Positions 51,316-59,775 of a stretch of DNA of 64,000 nt are shown one piece after another (position 1 is the stretch's first letter; each line of letters opens with the position of its first letter). The notes under the pieces were generated by a model that ran no database searches, was not told the origin of the DNA, and worked only from the letters and a program-made list of their open reading frames with translations. The stretch lies in contig NZ_CP088022.1 of assembly GCF_013373795.3 (NCBI RefSeq), forward strand, positions 1,240,001 through 1,304,000. Direction: 5' to 3'. Position numbers and translations under genes: made by a program. This stretch comes from Bradyrhizobium quebecense (GTDB lineage Bacteria; Pseudomonadota; Alphaproteobacteria; Rhizobiales; Xanthobacteraceae).

Positions 51316-52469
51316 AGATACTGGTCGCTCACAACCGGTATCAGGGGGGCCGCGGCGGCGAGGACGTCGTGTTCGAGGCCGAAGTCGATTTGTTGCGCGG
51401 CGCAGGACACAGCGTTGAGACGCTCACGGTCAGCAACGAGGCGATCAATTCGCTTGCCGCGCGGATCGCGACGACGCTGTCGATCGCCGATAATGCGGAG
51501 GGAAAACGGGCCGTCGCGGAGGCGCTCGACCGCTTTCGTCCCGACATCGTCCACGTCCACAATTTTTTTCCGCTGCTCTCGCCCGCCGTGTTCGATGTCT
51601 GCCGGCAACAGCGCGTGCCTGCGGTAGTGACGCTGCACAATTATCGCACCATCTGCACCGGTGGCATGCTGCTGCGCGACGGCCGTATCTGCCACAAGTG
51701 CCTGGACCGCGGCCATCTCTGGGGCGTTGCCCATCGCTGCTACCGCGGATCGCTGCCGGGCTCGCTGGCCTCGGCCTACATGATCGCGCGGCACCAGCGC
51801 CGCGGCACCTGGACGCGTCCCGGTGTGCGCTTGATCGCGCTGACGCAGTTTGCCCGAACGTTGTTCACGCAGGCAGGCTTCGATGCAGGCCGGATCGACG
51901 TGAAGCCGAACTTCATGGCCGATCCGGGTGCACCCGATCCGGCGATGCCGCGCACGGGGCTCCTCTATGTCGGACGGCTGAGCCGCGAGAAGGGCGTCGG
52001 CGTATTGCTCGATGCTGTTGCGGGGACCGGCATGCCCTTGCGGATCGTCGGTGAAGGACCAGAGCGCGCTGCGCTCGAAGCTCGGGCGCCCGCCAATGTC
52101 AGGTTCCTCGGCGCGCTCTCGCGTGCAGACGTGCTTGGGGAGATGGCGAGTGCCCGGGCGCTGGTCGTGCCGTCGCTATGGTACGAGGGATTTCCGATGG
52201 TCGTGGTCGAGGCCTTCGCGCAGGGTACGCCGGTGATCGCATCCGAGATCGGCGGACTTGCCGAGGTGGTGAGCGCCGGCAAGACCGGCGCTGTGGTGCC
52301 GCCGGGCGATACGGCAGGGCTCAGACAGCGGATTGTTGAGCTTCTGGGCGCGTCCGATCTCGCAACGGCATGGGGGCAGGCTGCACGGACCGCCTATCTC
52401 GAGCGCTACGCGCCGGACGAGAATCTGCGGCTGCTCGAGGCCATCTACGCGCGTGCCGCCGCTGGATGA
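51312..52469 (+). CDS. GT4-family glycosyltransferase, 385 aa
   Basis: GT-B glycosyltransferase with N-terminal HNRYQGGRGGEDVVFEAEVD, then VHVHNFFPLLSPAVFDVCRQ. A cysteine-containing insert typical of one GT4 subgroup follows (CTGGMLLRDGRICHKCLDRG). The donor-site motif is PSLWYEGFPMVVVEAFAQGT with the two glutamates seven residues apart. Last gene of the plus-strand polysaccharide operon; a 670-bp gap follows. Sugar specificity is unknown. Confidence 0.9.
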   Translation: MKILVAHNRYQGGRGGEDVVFEAEVDLLRGAGHSVETLTVSNEAINSLAARIATTLSIADNAEGKRAVAEALDRFRPDIVHVHNFFPLLSPAVFDVCRQQRVPAVVTLHNYRTICTGGMLLRDGRICHKCLDRGHLWGVAHRCYRGSLPGSLASAYMIARHQRRGTWTRPGVRLIALTQFARTLFTQAGFDAGRIDVKPNFMADPGAPDPAMPRTGLLYVGRLSREKGVGVLLDAVAGTGMPLRIVGEGPERAALEARAPANVRFLGALSRADVLGEMASARALVVPSLWYEGFPMVVVEAFAQGTPVIASEIGGLAEVVSAGKTGAVVPPGDTAGLRQRIVELLGASDLATAWGQAARTAYLERYAPDENLRLLEAIYARAAAG

Positions 52470-53139
52470 TTGCCGCAGACGGATGCTTCGCCCGTGATCG
52501 GGCTCCGTCTTGCCGTTGCCGCGCTCTTGTCCCTAACGGGTTCCGACGAATCTGATGTTAATTTGTTATATCGGATGCTTGATCTCGCCTCCTCCGGCTT
52601 TGGGCGAGCGGCTCAATTACCCCGATTCTACGATCGATTCCCCGGTTTTTGTCCGCTTGACACTCGCAGCCTGCAACCAGAACCCGGCATAACGCCGCTC
52701 GCGTGCCGGCCGGTTGTGACGTTTGACGCTTTTCTGAAAAAGCTCTCACGCGACGCAGAAATATTTTTTCAGATCAGAAAATCGCGTCGAAGCGCACGCA
52801 AAGGCTGCGAGATTCCGCGCCCTGGCGCCATCTTGGGACTGGATGAAACCCCGTATAATCACTACCCTTTTTTGCATTGCGGCTAACATTTGTGAGCTGC
52901 CTGCGTTGAATGTTAGTCCGCGACCGAGGTGGTGCTAAGTCTCACATAAGTCTCATGGAACCAGACGTTAATAGCGCATTGCTGATTGACACTTCGGTAT
53001 TGCGGACTTAACAATTGACTTAACAAGTTCGTAACCTGTGTCCACATTTGAGCTGCGTCGCAACAAACCAGTTGTGAATCAACAGCCTAAGTGCGGGCGA
53101 GCGGCTTGAATCCTCGTATCCCAAGCAGGGGCTACATCG
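52470..53139 (+). promoter_or_regulatory. Long upstream region of the first RTX gene, with a candidate promoter
   Basis: No supported gene in 670 bp of comparatively AT-rich sequence. TTGACA at 52986-52991, a 17-base spacer and TAACAA at 53009-53014 make a plausible but imperfect sigma-70 promoter, about 125 bp before the start codon. A purine-rich AGCAGGGGCT precedes the ATG and is repeated before the second RTX gene. The length of the region suggests extra regulation. Confidence 0.35.
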
Positions 53140-54411
53140 ATGGCGACTTACAATCTCGACCAGACTGACCTCAAACACGCGATCAACTCCACGATCGATC
53201 ACGCGACCCAGCAACAGATTCTTGACTATCTGATCAACGCAGGGGTCGGATTCACCAGCCCGGACGACGGAACGCAGATTCCGGTGCAGGTGGGTGCCGG
53301 GATCTCCAACCCGGATCCGGCTGCCAACGTTCTCATCGAAACCAACGCCAATAACACTGTTAACACTGACGCCAACCTGAAGGCGATCATCGAGGCCACC
53401 AACAGCGACGTGACGCTGTCGGTCAACGGCAGCACCCCGGTGCTGGTCGCGACCGGCTCCGGCAACGATCAGGTCTTCATCAACAACACCGGCGATACGA
53501 CGGTCCTCGCCGGCGGCGGCAATGACACGATCTTCGGTGGCGCGGGTCATGACTCGCTCAGCGGCGGTGCCGGCAATGACGTGCTTGTCGACAACGCCTC
53601 CGGTCACAGCACGCTGGATGGCGGCACCGGCAACGATCTGCTGGTCGGCACTGGAGCCGACACGCTGCTCGGCGGCTCCGGCAACGACACGCTCTACGGC
53701 GGTACGTCGTCTGATCTGGTGGGCGGTCGCGGCGACGACGTGCTGGTTGGCGGTACGGGCAACAATCTGCTCAGCGGCGGCACCGGCAACGACGCGCTCT
53801 ACTCGAACTCGGATGCGTCGCACGGCTCGCGGCTCGACGGCGGTGCGGGCAACGACTCGCTCTATGGCGGTGCGGGTGCCGACACGCTGTATGGCGGTGC
53901 CGGCAACGACCTGCTGGTCGGCGGCACCGGCACCGTTGCCGAGTACGGCGGCGCCGGCAAGGACGTGCTCTACTCGGGCAGCGATGCGTCGCACGCGACC
54001 TCGCTCTACGGCGGTGACGGCAACGACACGCTCTACGGCGGTGCTGGCAACGACACGCTGTATGGCGGCTCCGGCAGCGACACGCTGGTCGCCGGTTCGG
54101 GCAACCAGACGCTGCTCGGCGGCGGCGGCAACGACTCGTTCGTTGGCTCCGCCACGGGTACGGCCTCGATGGTCGGCGGCTCTGGTCAGGACTACTTCTA
54201 CCTGTCCAACCTCCACAGCAGCGACACCATTGACGGCGGTGCCGGCAACAAGGACTCGCTGACCTTCCTGGATCACGCCTCGACCGATGTGACCGGAATC
54301 ACCGCGGGCAAGGATGGTTCTCTGGACGTCAACTTCAGCAATGGCCAAGTGACCCAGATCAGCAACATCGAATACCTGATCTTCAACGATGGTCACTCGA
54401 CCAAGCTGTAA
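53140..54411 (+). CDS. RTX calcium-binding repeat protein, type I secretion substrate, 423 aa
   Basis: Extracellular protein of the hemolysin-type calcium-binding family. Residues 1-110 form a distinctive non-RTX domain ([20 protein letters not shown], and [12 protein letters not shown]) shared only with the next gene here. Residues about 120-345 are GGxGxDxUx nonapeptide repeats ([20 protein letters not shown]) that bind calcium and fold outside the cell. The final 80 residues ([20 protein letters not shown] to [14 protein letters not shown]) are the likely uncleaved C-terminal secretion signal. There is no N-terminal signal peptide. The HlyB/HlyD set at 57541-61111 is the likely exporter. 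No enzyme domain is seen, so a structural role is favoured. Confidence 0.92.
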   Translation: MATYNLDQTDLKHAINSTIDHATQQQILDYLINAGVGFTSPDDGTQIPVQVGAGISNPDPAANVLIETNANNTVNTDANLKAIIEATNSDVTLSVNGSTPVLVATGSGNDQVFINNTGDTTVLAGGGNDTIFGGAGHDSLSGGAGNDVLVDNASGHSTLDGGTGNDLLVGTGADTLLGGSGNDTLYGGTSSDLVGGRGDDVLVGGTGNNLLSGGTGNDALYSNSDASHGSRLDGGAGNDSLYGGAGADTLYGGAGNDLLVGGTGTVAEYGGAGKDVLYSGSDASHATSLYGGDGNDTLYGGAGNDTLYGGSGSDTLVAGSGNQTLLGGGGNDSFVGSATGTASMVGGSGQDYFYLSNLHSSDTIDGGAGNKDSLTFLDHASTDVTGITAGKDGSLDVNFSNGQVTQISNIEYLIFNDGHSTKL

Positions 54412-54452
54412 GATCCCAGGTCTGCACTAAACTAGCTCTGCACTAAGCGAAG

Positions 54453-54489
54453 GCGCCGCCTCAACCATGGTTGAGGCGGCGCTTTTTTT
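54453..54489 (+). terminator. Rho-independent terminator after the first RTX gene
   Basis: A 14-bp perfect stem, GCGCCGCCTCAACC (54453-54466) with GGTTGAGGCGGCGC (54469-54482), closes on a 2-base loop gap and is followed by seven T residues. This should end or strongly reduce transcription into the second RTX gene. Confidence 0.9.
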
Positions 54490-54614
54490 CGATTGCAGGT
54501 GGTGCTCGAAAATGTTGTCTGATAGTCTTGCAGCCTGCTCCAATTGTGAGTCATCGAGATAATTTGAGTATTTGCTTAGAGATGACGTAGCGCGTCGAAG
54601 CAGGGGCTCCATCG

Positions 54615-56384
54615 ATGGTGACGCAAAACCTGAACCAGACGGGGCTCAAGGCCGCGATCCGCTCCACGATCGATCACGCAACCCGGCAACAGATTCTCGA
54701 CTATCTGATCAGCGCGGGGATCGGTTACACCAGCCCGGATGACGGCGCGACGATCCCGGTCGAGGTGGGGGCGGGGATCAGCAACCCGGATCCGGACGCC
54801 AACGTTCTGATCGAAACCAACGCCAATAATACGATCAAGCTTGATCCCAAGCTGAAGGCGATCATCGAAGCCACCAAGAGCGACGTGACGCTGACCGTGA
54901 ACGGCGCCGCCCCGGTGCTGATCGCGACCGGCGCCGGCAACGACGAAATCACCTTTAACAACAACCGCGGGACGACGGTTCTTGCCGGCGCTGGCAACGA
55001 CACGGTGTACGGCGGCGGCGTGGGTCACGAAACGATGGACGGCGGCGCCGGCAACGACTGGCTTTGGGGCGGTACCTCAGCGCAACTGTTTGGCGGTAGC
55101 GGCGACGACACGCTGCTGTCCGGCGGCCCGGTGTTCGATACGAGCGTTTCCAGTGCGCTTTACGGCGGTAGCGGCAACGACGAGCTGCTCGGTGGCTGGG
55201 GCGATGATAGCCTGTATGGTGGCGCCGGTGACGACTGGTTGAGCGCGGGTTTCGGCAACCAGTTTCTCGACGGTGGCGCGGGCAATGACACGCTGGTCGC
55301 CGGCACATACAGCGATCAGATCTACGGCGGAGCCGGCGACGACCTGCTCTACGCGAACTTGTTTGCGTGGTACGGCTCGTTTCTGTCGGGCGGTGACGGC
55401 AACGACACGCTGGAAGGTGGTGCCAGTGGCGTTGCCGACACGCTGGATGGCGGCGCCGGTGACGACCTGCTGCAGGGCGGCACCGCCACTGCTGCGGAGT
55501 ACGGTGGCAGCGGCAACGACGTTCTCAAGTCAGGCGCCGGTTATGGGCTCGGCACGTTGCTCGATGGCGGTGCGGGCGACGACACGCTGGTTGCCGGTGC
55601 AGGGTATAATCCTGCCAATATCGGTTCCGACACGCTGGACGGCGGTGCGGGCAACGACTCGCTCTATGGCGGTACCGGTGCCGACTCGCTGGATGGCGGC
55701 GCCGGCAACGACCTGCTGGTCGGCGGTATCCGCACTGTTGCCGAATACGGCGGCAGCGGCAACGACGTGCTCTATTCGGGCAGCGATGTGTCGCACGCGA
55801 CCTCGCTCTATGGCGGTGCCGGCAACGACTCGCTCTATGGCGATGCCGGTGCCGACACGCTGGATGGCGGCGCGGGCAACGACCTGCTGGTAGGCGGCAC
55901 CGGCACTGTTGCGGAATACGGCGGCGCCGGCAACGACGTGCTCTATTCAGGCAGCGATGCCTCGCGTGCGACCTCGCTCTACGGCGGTGACGGCAACGAC
56001 TCGCTCTATGGCGGTGCCGGCAACGACACGCTGCATGGCGGTTCCGGCCACGATACGATGGTTGCCGGCTCGGGCACGCAGACGCTGATCGGCGGCAATG
56101 GCGGTTCGTCGTTCGTTGGCTCCGCCACCGGCACGGCCTCGATGGTCGGTGGCTCGGGTCAGGACTGCTTCTACCTGTCCAACCTCCGCAGCAAAGACAC
56201 CATTGACGGTGGCGCCGGCAACAAGGACTCGCTGACCTTCCTGGATCACGCCTCGACCGACGTGACCGACATCAGTGCAGGCAAGGACGGTTCTCTGGAC
56301 ATCAACTTCAGCAATGGCCAGGTGACCCAGATCAGCAACATCGAATACCTGATCTTCAACGATGGTCACTCGACCAGGTTGTAA
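54615..56384 (+). CDS. RTX calcium-binding repeat protein, paralogue of the 53140 product, 589 aa
   Basis: Same three-part plan as its neighbour: N-terminal domain ([32 protein letters not shown]), a longer RTX region (about residues 120-510) and a near-identical tail ending [14 protein letters not shown]. The extra length lies in more nonapeptide repeats, including tandem 57-residue units at 55689-56030. The sequence before the start (GCAGGGGCTCCATCG) matches that of the first gene, so the duplication included the ribosome site. Probably secreted by the same type I system and binding calcium outside the cell; function beyond that is unknown. Confidence 0.92.
   Translation: MVTQNLNQTGLKAAIRSTIDHATRQQILDYLISAGIGYTSPDDGATIPVEVGAGISNPDPDANVLIETNANNTIKLDPKLKAIIEATKSDVTLTVNGAAPVLIATGAGNDEITFNNNRGTTVLAGAGNDTVYGGGVGHETMDGGAGNDWLWGGTSAQLFGGSGDDTLLSGGPVFDTSVSSALYGGSGNDELLGGWGDDSLYGGAGDDWLSAGFGNQFLDGGAGNDTLVAGTYSDQIYGGAGDDLLYANLFAWYGSFLSGGDGNDTLEGGASGVADTLDGGAGDDLLQGGTATAAEYGGSGNDVLKSGAGYGLGTLLDGGAGDDTLVAGAGYNPANIGSDTLDGGAGNDSLYGGTGADSLDGGAGNDLLVGGIRTVAEYGGSGNDVLYSGSDVSHATSLYGGAGNDSLYGDAGADTLDGGAGNDLLVGGTGTVAEYGGAGNDVLYSGSDASRATSLYGGDGNDSLYGGAGNDTLHGGSGHDTMVAGSGTQTLIGGNGGSSFVGSATGTASMVGGSGQDCFYLSNLRSKDTIDGGAGNKDSLTFLDHASTDVTDISAGKDGSLDINFSNGQVTQISNIEYLIFNDGHSTRL
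55689..56030 (+). repeat. Tandem 171-bp (57-codon) units in the second RTX gene
   Basis: Two in-frame units, 55689-55859 and 55860-56030, each encoding [13 protein letters not shown], then TVAEYGG and DVLYSGSD, then nonapeptide repeats. A third related unit is at 53887-54057 in the first RTX gene. This indicates growth of the proteins by duplication of a 57-residue module containing several calcium sites. Confidence 0.85.
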
Positions 56385-56714
56385 CATCCCAGGTCTTCAC
56401 GAAGTGAGGGTGCCGCCTCGACCTCGGTTGGGCGGCGCTTTTGTTGGTGTGCGAACACGGTGATCGGAACTTGTCGATCATTTGGCGTCGGATCGGGCGA
56501 ACTCCGTCTCAAGTTCCGCTCCAGACATTCCGTTACCGGACGTTAGAACGTTAGTTCGTCACATTCGGACCATGGAGCTTTTGTAAAGGCGTGTGGCTCG
56601 CTCGATTGAGTGGTGCCGTGGCCGATGGTTTCCCGCGGCGCCGGCAACTTTGGTCAGGACGAGCGATCGCTGCAGAAATCAGCCGCTTAATGCGCGAACC
56701 GCGGAGCTCTCGAA
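56385..56714. other. Intergenic region after the second RTX gene
   Basis: About 330 bp. It holds the terminator at 56411-56443 and then no supported gene; a short open frame at 56591-56794 has no ribosome site and overlaps the next gene. Confidence 0.45.
56411..56443 (+). terminator. Hairpin terminator after the second RTX gene
   Basis: GCCGCCTCGACC pairs with GGTTGGGCGGC with one or two mismatches, followed by a TTTTG stretch. It resembles the terminator of the first RTX gene, so it was probably duplicated with the gene and has since diverged. Confidence 0.7.
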
Positions 56715-57344
56715 TTGGCCAAGAAGAAAATGCTGAACGCCGGCGCTGGATCGACGGTTGCCAAGCGGATCCAGCCGCTCCTGACGTCGCATGAATGGGA
56801 GGAGGTTCGCCTCGATGTCGACGGCAGCGTGAGTCCGGACATCGTCGGCTCGATTACCGATCTCGCCAAACTGTGCCGGCCGGCCTCGTTCGACGCGATC
56901 TGGTGCTCCCATCTGATGGAGCATCTCTATGCCCATGAGATACATCCCACATTCGTCCAGTTCCGCGAGGTTCTCAAGCCGGACGGGTTCGCGCTCATCA
57001 TGTCGCCCGACCTGGAGGCGGTGGCTCAGCACATGCTGACCCAGGGCCTCGGTGCAGTCGCCTATGTCTCGCCGGCCGGTCCGATCCGGCCACTTGACAT
57101 GATCTACGGGCATTCCGGCGCGATCGAGCAGGGACGCCACCACATGGCGCACAAGACCGGGTTTTCGTGCGACCGGATGGGAAACCTGCTGCTGAGCGCC
57201 GGGTTTCCGACGGTGTCCGTTCGCAGCGGGAACTTCGAGGTCTGCGCCTTGGCGCTCATGCCGGAGGCCGAGGAGAGGCGGCTCCGGCCGCAGCTCGAGG
57301 CCTGCGGCTTCGACTTCCGGGAGACGGAGACCGTCGCCCCGTGA
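56715..57344 (+). CDS. SAM-dependent methyltransferase-like protein, 209 aa
   Basis: Short predicted methyltransferase with motif I as MLNAGAGSTVAKRIQ, followed by SFDAIWCSHLMEHLYAHEIH and LKPDGFALIMSPDLEAVAQH. Related in style to the product of the gene at 40800, but with a better glycine loop. Starts with TTG behind GGAG eight bases upstream. It is between the RTX genes and the secretion genes, with gaps of 330 and 196 bp, so it may form its own transcription unit. Acceptor unknown. Confidence 0.75.
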   Translation: MAKKKMLNAGAGSTVAKRIQPLLTSHEWEEVRLDVDGSVSPDIVGSITDLAKLCRPASFDAIWCSHLMEHLYAHEIHPTFVQFREVLKPDGFALIMSPDLEAVAQHMLTQGLGAVAYVSPAGPIRPLDMIYGHSGAIEQGRHHMAHKTGFSCDRMGNLLLSAGFPTVSVRSGNFEVCALALMPEAEERRLRPQLEACGFDFRETETVAP

Positions 57345-57540
57345 TCGTTGATGTTAAATAATGTTATAAGGGTTCCGTGGTTAAACCACCGGTAGCAATA
57401 GCCGGAACTGGCTTCTGTGCTTGTTGCGACACATATCTTTTCGGAACGATGCGCTGAAAATGCTGCGTTAGCGAACTAACAGTGATAAGTTATATCTCGC
57501 TAGGGACCGGATCTTGCGCAGTCGAAACCTCGAGGCTTCC

Positions 57541-59775
57541 ATGACCAAACACCTCTCGCTCGTCGGCGCACCTTCGGTGGAGGCGCTGCCGCCCTCGGGT
57601 CTCGCCTGTCTCGTCATCGTGGCAAGACAGCATGGTTTGCACCTGACCCCGTCCCAGCTCATCCATGACAATCTCCTCGGTGACCAGGAAGTCACGCTTG
57701 CCGAGCTTTTGAAGTGCGCGAATTCCTCGGGCATGACGGCAAAGGCCGTCACGCTGGACTGGAAGGGGCTGAGCCAGCTCAAGCGGGCACTGCCGGTAAT
57801 CGTTCGGCTGCGCGATGGCAGCCACATGGTCTTGCTGCGCCTCGAAGGCGATGAAAACAGCACCCGGGTGGTCTTGCAGGATCCGAACGCGAGCGAGGAT
57901 GCACTGCTCGTCATCGATCAACCGCGCTTTGAGGACATCTGGTCGGGCGATGTCGTCATGGCCAAGCGCGATTACGAGATCTCCGACGAGACCCAGCCGT
58001 TCAGCTTCGGCTTTGTCACCGCATTGCTGTTCCGCGAACGGCGGATCCTGCGCGACGTCGCGATCGCGGCGCTGATCCTGGGCTTCATGGGCCTGGCGCC
58101 GATCATGTTCTGGCGGCTGCTCTCCGACAAGGTGATTTTCTACAAGGCTTACAACACGTTCTACGTGCTTTGCATCGCCATGTTCGTGGTCATCATGTTC
58201 GAGGCGGCGTTCACCTTCCTGCGGCAATATTTGGTGCAACGCCTGACGGCACGCCTGGACGTCAAATTGTCGACCTATGTGTTCGAGAAGGTGCTCAATC
58301 TGCCGATCGACTACTTCGAACAGAACGCCGTCGGCCTGATTTCGCGGGACATCCGCGAGGTGTTTCGAATTCGCGGCTTCCTGACCGGGCAGTTGTTCGG
58401 GACCGTTCTCGATTCGACGACGCTGTTCTTCTTCCTGCCGGTCATGTTCTTCTTCAGCCCGATCATGACGTTGATGGTTCTCGGCTTTGCTGGGGTGATC
58501 GTAACCTGGCTTGTCCTGATGCTCCCGACCTACCGGAAGAAGTCCTCGGCAACCCTGGCGGCCGAAGGCGCACAGGGCGCGTTCCTGATCCAGAGCCTGA
58601 ACGGCATGCGGACCATCAAATCGCTGGCGCTCGATACGCGGCAGCGCCACATGTGGGATGTGCTTGTGGCGCGCGTCGCCAAGGCGCGTCTTGCCGAAGG
58701 CCTGACCGGAACCGCGATCCAGACGGTGGTGCGTCCGTTGGAACGGTTGGCGGTGAGTGCGCCCTATGCGTTCGGTGTCTACCTGGCCGTGTCGAGCGGC
58801 GATCCGGTCTATGTCGGCGCGCTGTTTGCCTTTCTGATGCTGTCGCAACGCGTTGCCGGCCCGCTGATGCAGATGGCCCAACTCATCAACCAGTACGACG
58901 AGGCGCGCACGGCGGTCACGATCGTCGGCCGGCTGGTGAATCAGCCGCCTGAGGAGGGACGTTCCGGCCATGGCGTGCGGGTCCCGCTCAAGGGACTGGT
59001 CGAATTCTCCGGCGTCACGTTCAAGTACAAGGGGGCGGTGTCGCCGGCGCTGAACAACATCTCGTTCGAGATTCCGCTCGGCACGACACTGGGCGTGATG
59101 GGCAAGAGCGGCTCGGGCAAGACCACGATCACGCGGCTGTTGCAGCGGCTGCACTCCGACTACGGCGGTCTGATCAAGGTCGACGGCATCGATGTCCGCG
59201 AATACGATGTCGACCATCTCCGGCGCAACGTCGGCGTCGTGCTACAGGAGAACTTCCTGTTCAGCGGCACGATCCGCGAGAACATCTCAGCCGCGAAGCC
59301 GGATGCGACCTTCGACGACATTGTCAGGGCGGCGCGTTTGGCCGGCGCCGAGGAGTTCATCGACAAGCTGCCGCGCGGCTACGAGACTTATATCTACGAG
59401 GGATCCACGAATCTCTCCGGCGGGCAGCGTCAGCGCCTCGCGATCGCGCGGGCGCTGATCGTCAACCCGCCGATCCTGATCCTCGACGAAGCGACGAGCG
59501 CGCTCGATGCCGAGAGCGAGACGATCGTGAACGCGAATATTTCGCGGATCGCCCAGGGGCGCACGCTGATCATCATCTCGCACCGGCTGTCGTCGCTCAC
59601 GAAGGCCGATGCGATCCTCGTGCTCAATCGCGGCGTGGTCAATGACATCGGGCGTCACGACGAGCTTCTGGAACGAAACGACATCTATAGCTCGCTCTGG
59701 TACCAGCAGAATACGCATCTCGTGCCGGCGGGCCGCAACGAGAAGAACTTCAGGAGTCCGACCCTTGTCTCCTAA
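57541..59775 (+). CDS. Type I secretion ABC transporter, HlyB-type with C39-like domain, 744 aa
   Basis: Inner-membrane ATPase that exports unfolded RTX proteins. The N-terminal C39-like domain (about 10-140) has serine (S19, PPSGLACL) where peptidase family members have the catalytic cysteine, so it should bind and not cleave substrate, as in HlyB. The six-helix membrane domain spans about 170-460. The ATPase has Walker A GVMGKSGSGKTT (about 520), signature NLSGGQRQRLA (about 625), Walker B ILILDEATSALD and the H-loop IIISHRLSSL. ATG 57541 is chosen as start (frame open from 57514). The next gene overlaps its end by 11 bp. No TolC-type channel gene is in the window. Confidence 0.93.
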   Translation: MTKHLSLVGAPSVEALPPSGLACLVIVARQHGLHLTPSQLIHDNLLGDQEVTLAELLKCANSSGMTAKAVTLDWKGLSQLKRALPVIVRLRDGSHMVLLRLEGDENSTRVVLQDPNASEDALLVIDQPRFEDIWSGDVVMAKRDYEISDETQPFSFGFVTALLFRERRILRDVAIAALILGFMGLAPIMFWRLLSDKVIFYKAYNTFYVLCIAMFVVIMFEAAFTFLRQYLVQRLTARLDVKLSTYVFEKVLNLPIDYFEQNAVGLISRDIREVFRIRGFLTGQLFGTVLDSTTLFFFLPVMFFFSPIMTLMVLGFAGVIVTWLVLMLPTYRKKSSATLAAEGAQGAFLIQSLNGMRTIKSLALDTRQRHMWDVLVARVAKARLAEGLTGTAIQTVVRPLERLAVSAPYAFGVYLAVSSGDPVYVGALFAFLMLSQRVAGPLMQMAQLINQYDEARTAVTIVGRLVNQPPEEGRSGHGVRVPLKGLVEFSGVTFKYKGAVSPALNNISFEIPLGTTLGVMGKSGSGKTTITRLLQRLHSDYGGLIKVDGIDVREYDVDHLRRNVGVVLQENFLFSGTIRENISAAKPDATFDDIVRAARLAGAEEFIDKLPRGYETYIYEGSTNLSGGQRQRLAIARALIVNPPILILDEATSALDAESETIVNANISRIAQGRTLIIISHRLSSLTKADAILVLNRGVVNDIGRHDELLERNDIYSSLWYQQNTHLVPAGRNEKNFRSPTLVS

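Noticed and set aside
52470..52886. Open frame of 138 codons after the last glycosyltransferase
   Set aside because: AT-rich composition, no ribosome site, no motif; treated as non-coding upstream region of the RTX gene.
53020..54396. Minus-strand frame with repeated VVAGTAVERV-like units
   Set aside because: It is the complement of RTX repeats; the plus strand has the calcium-binding motif, the secretion tail and a ribosome site.
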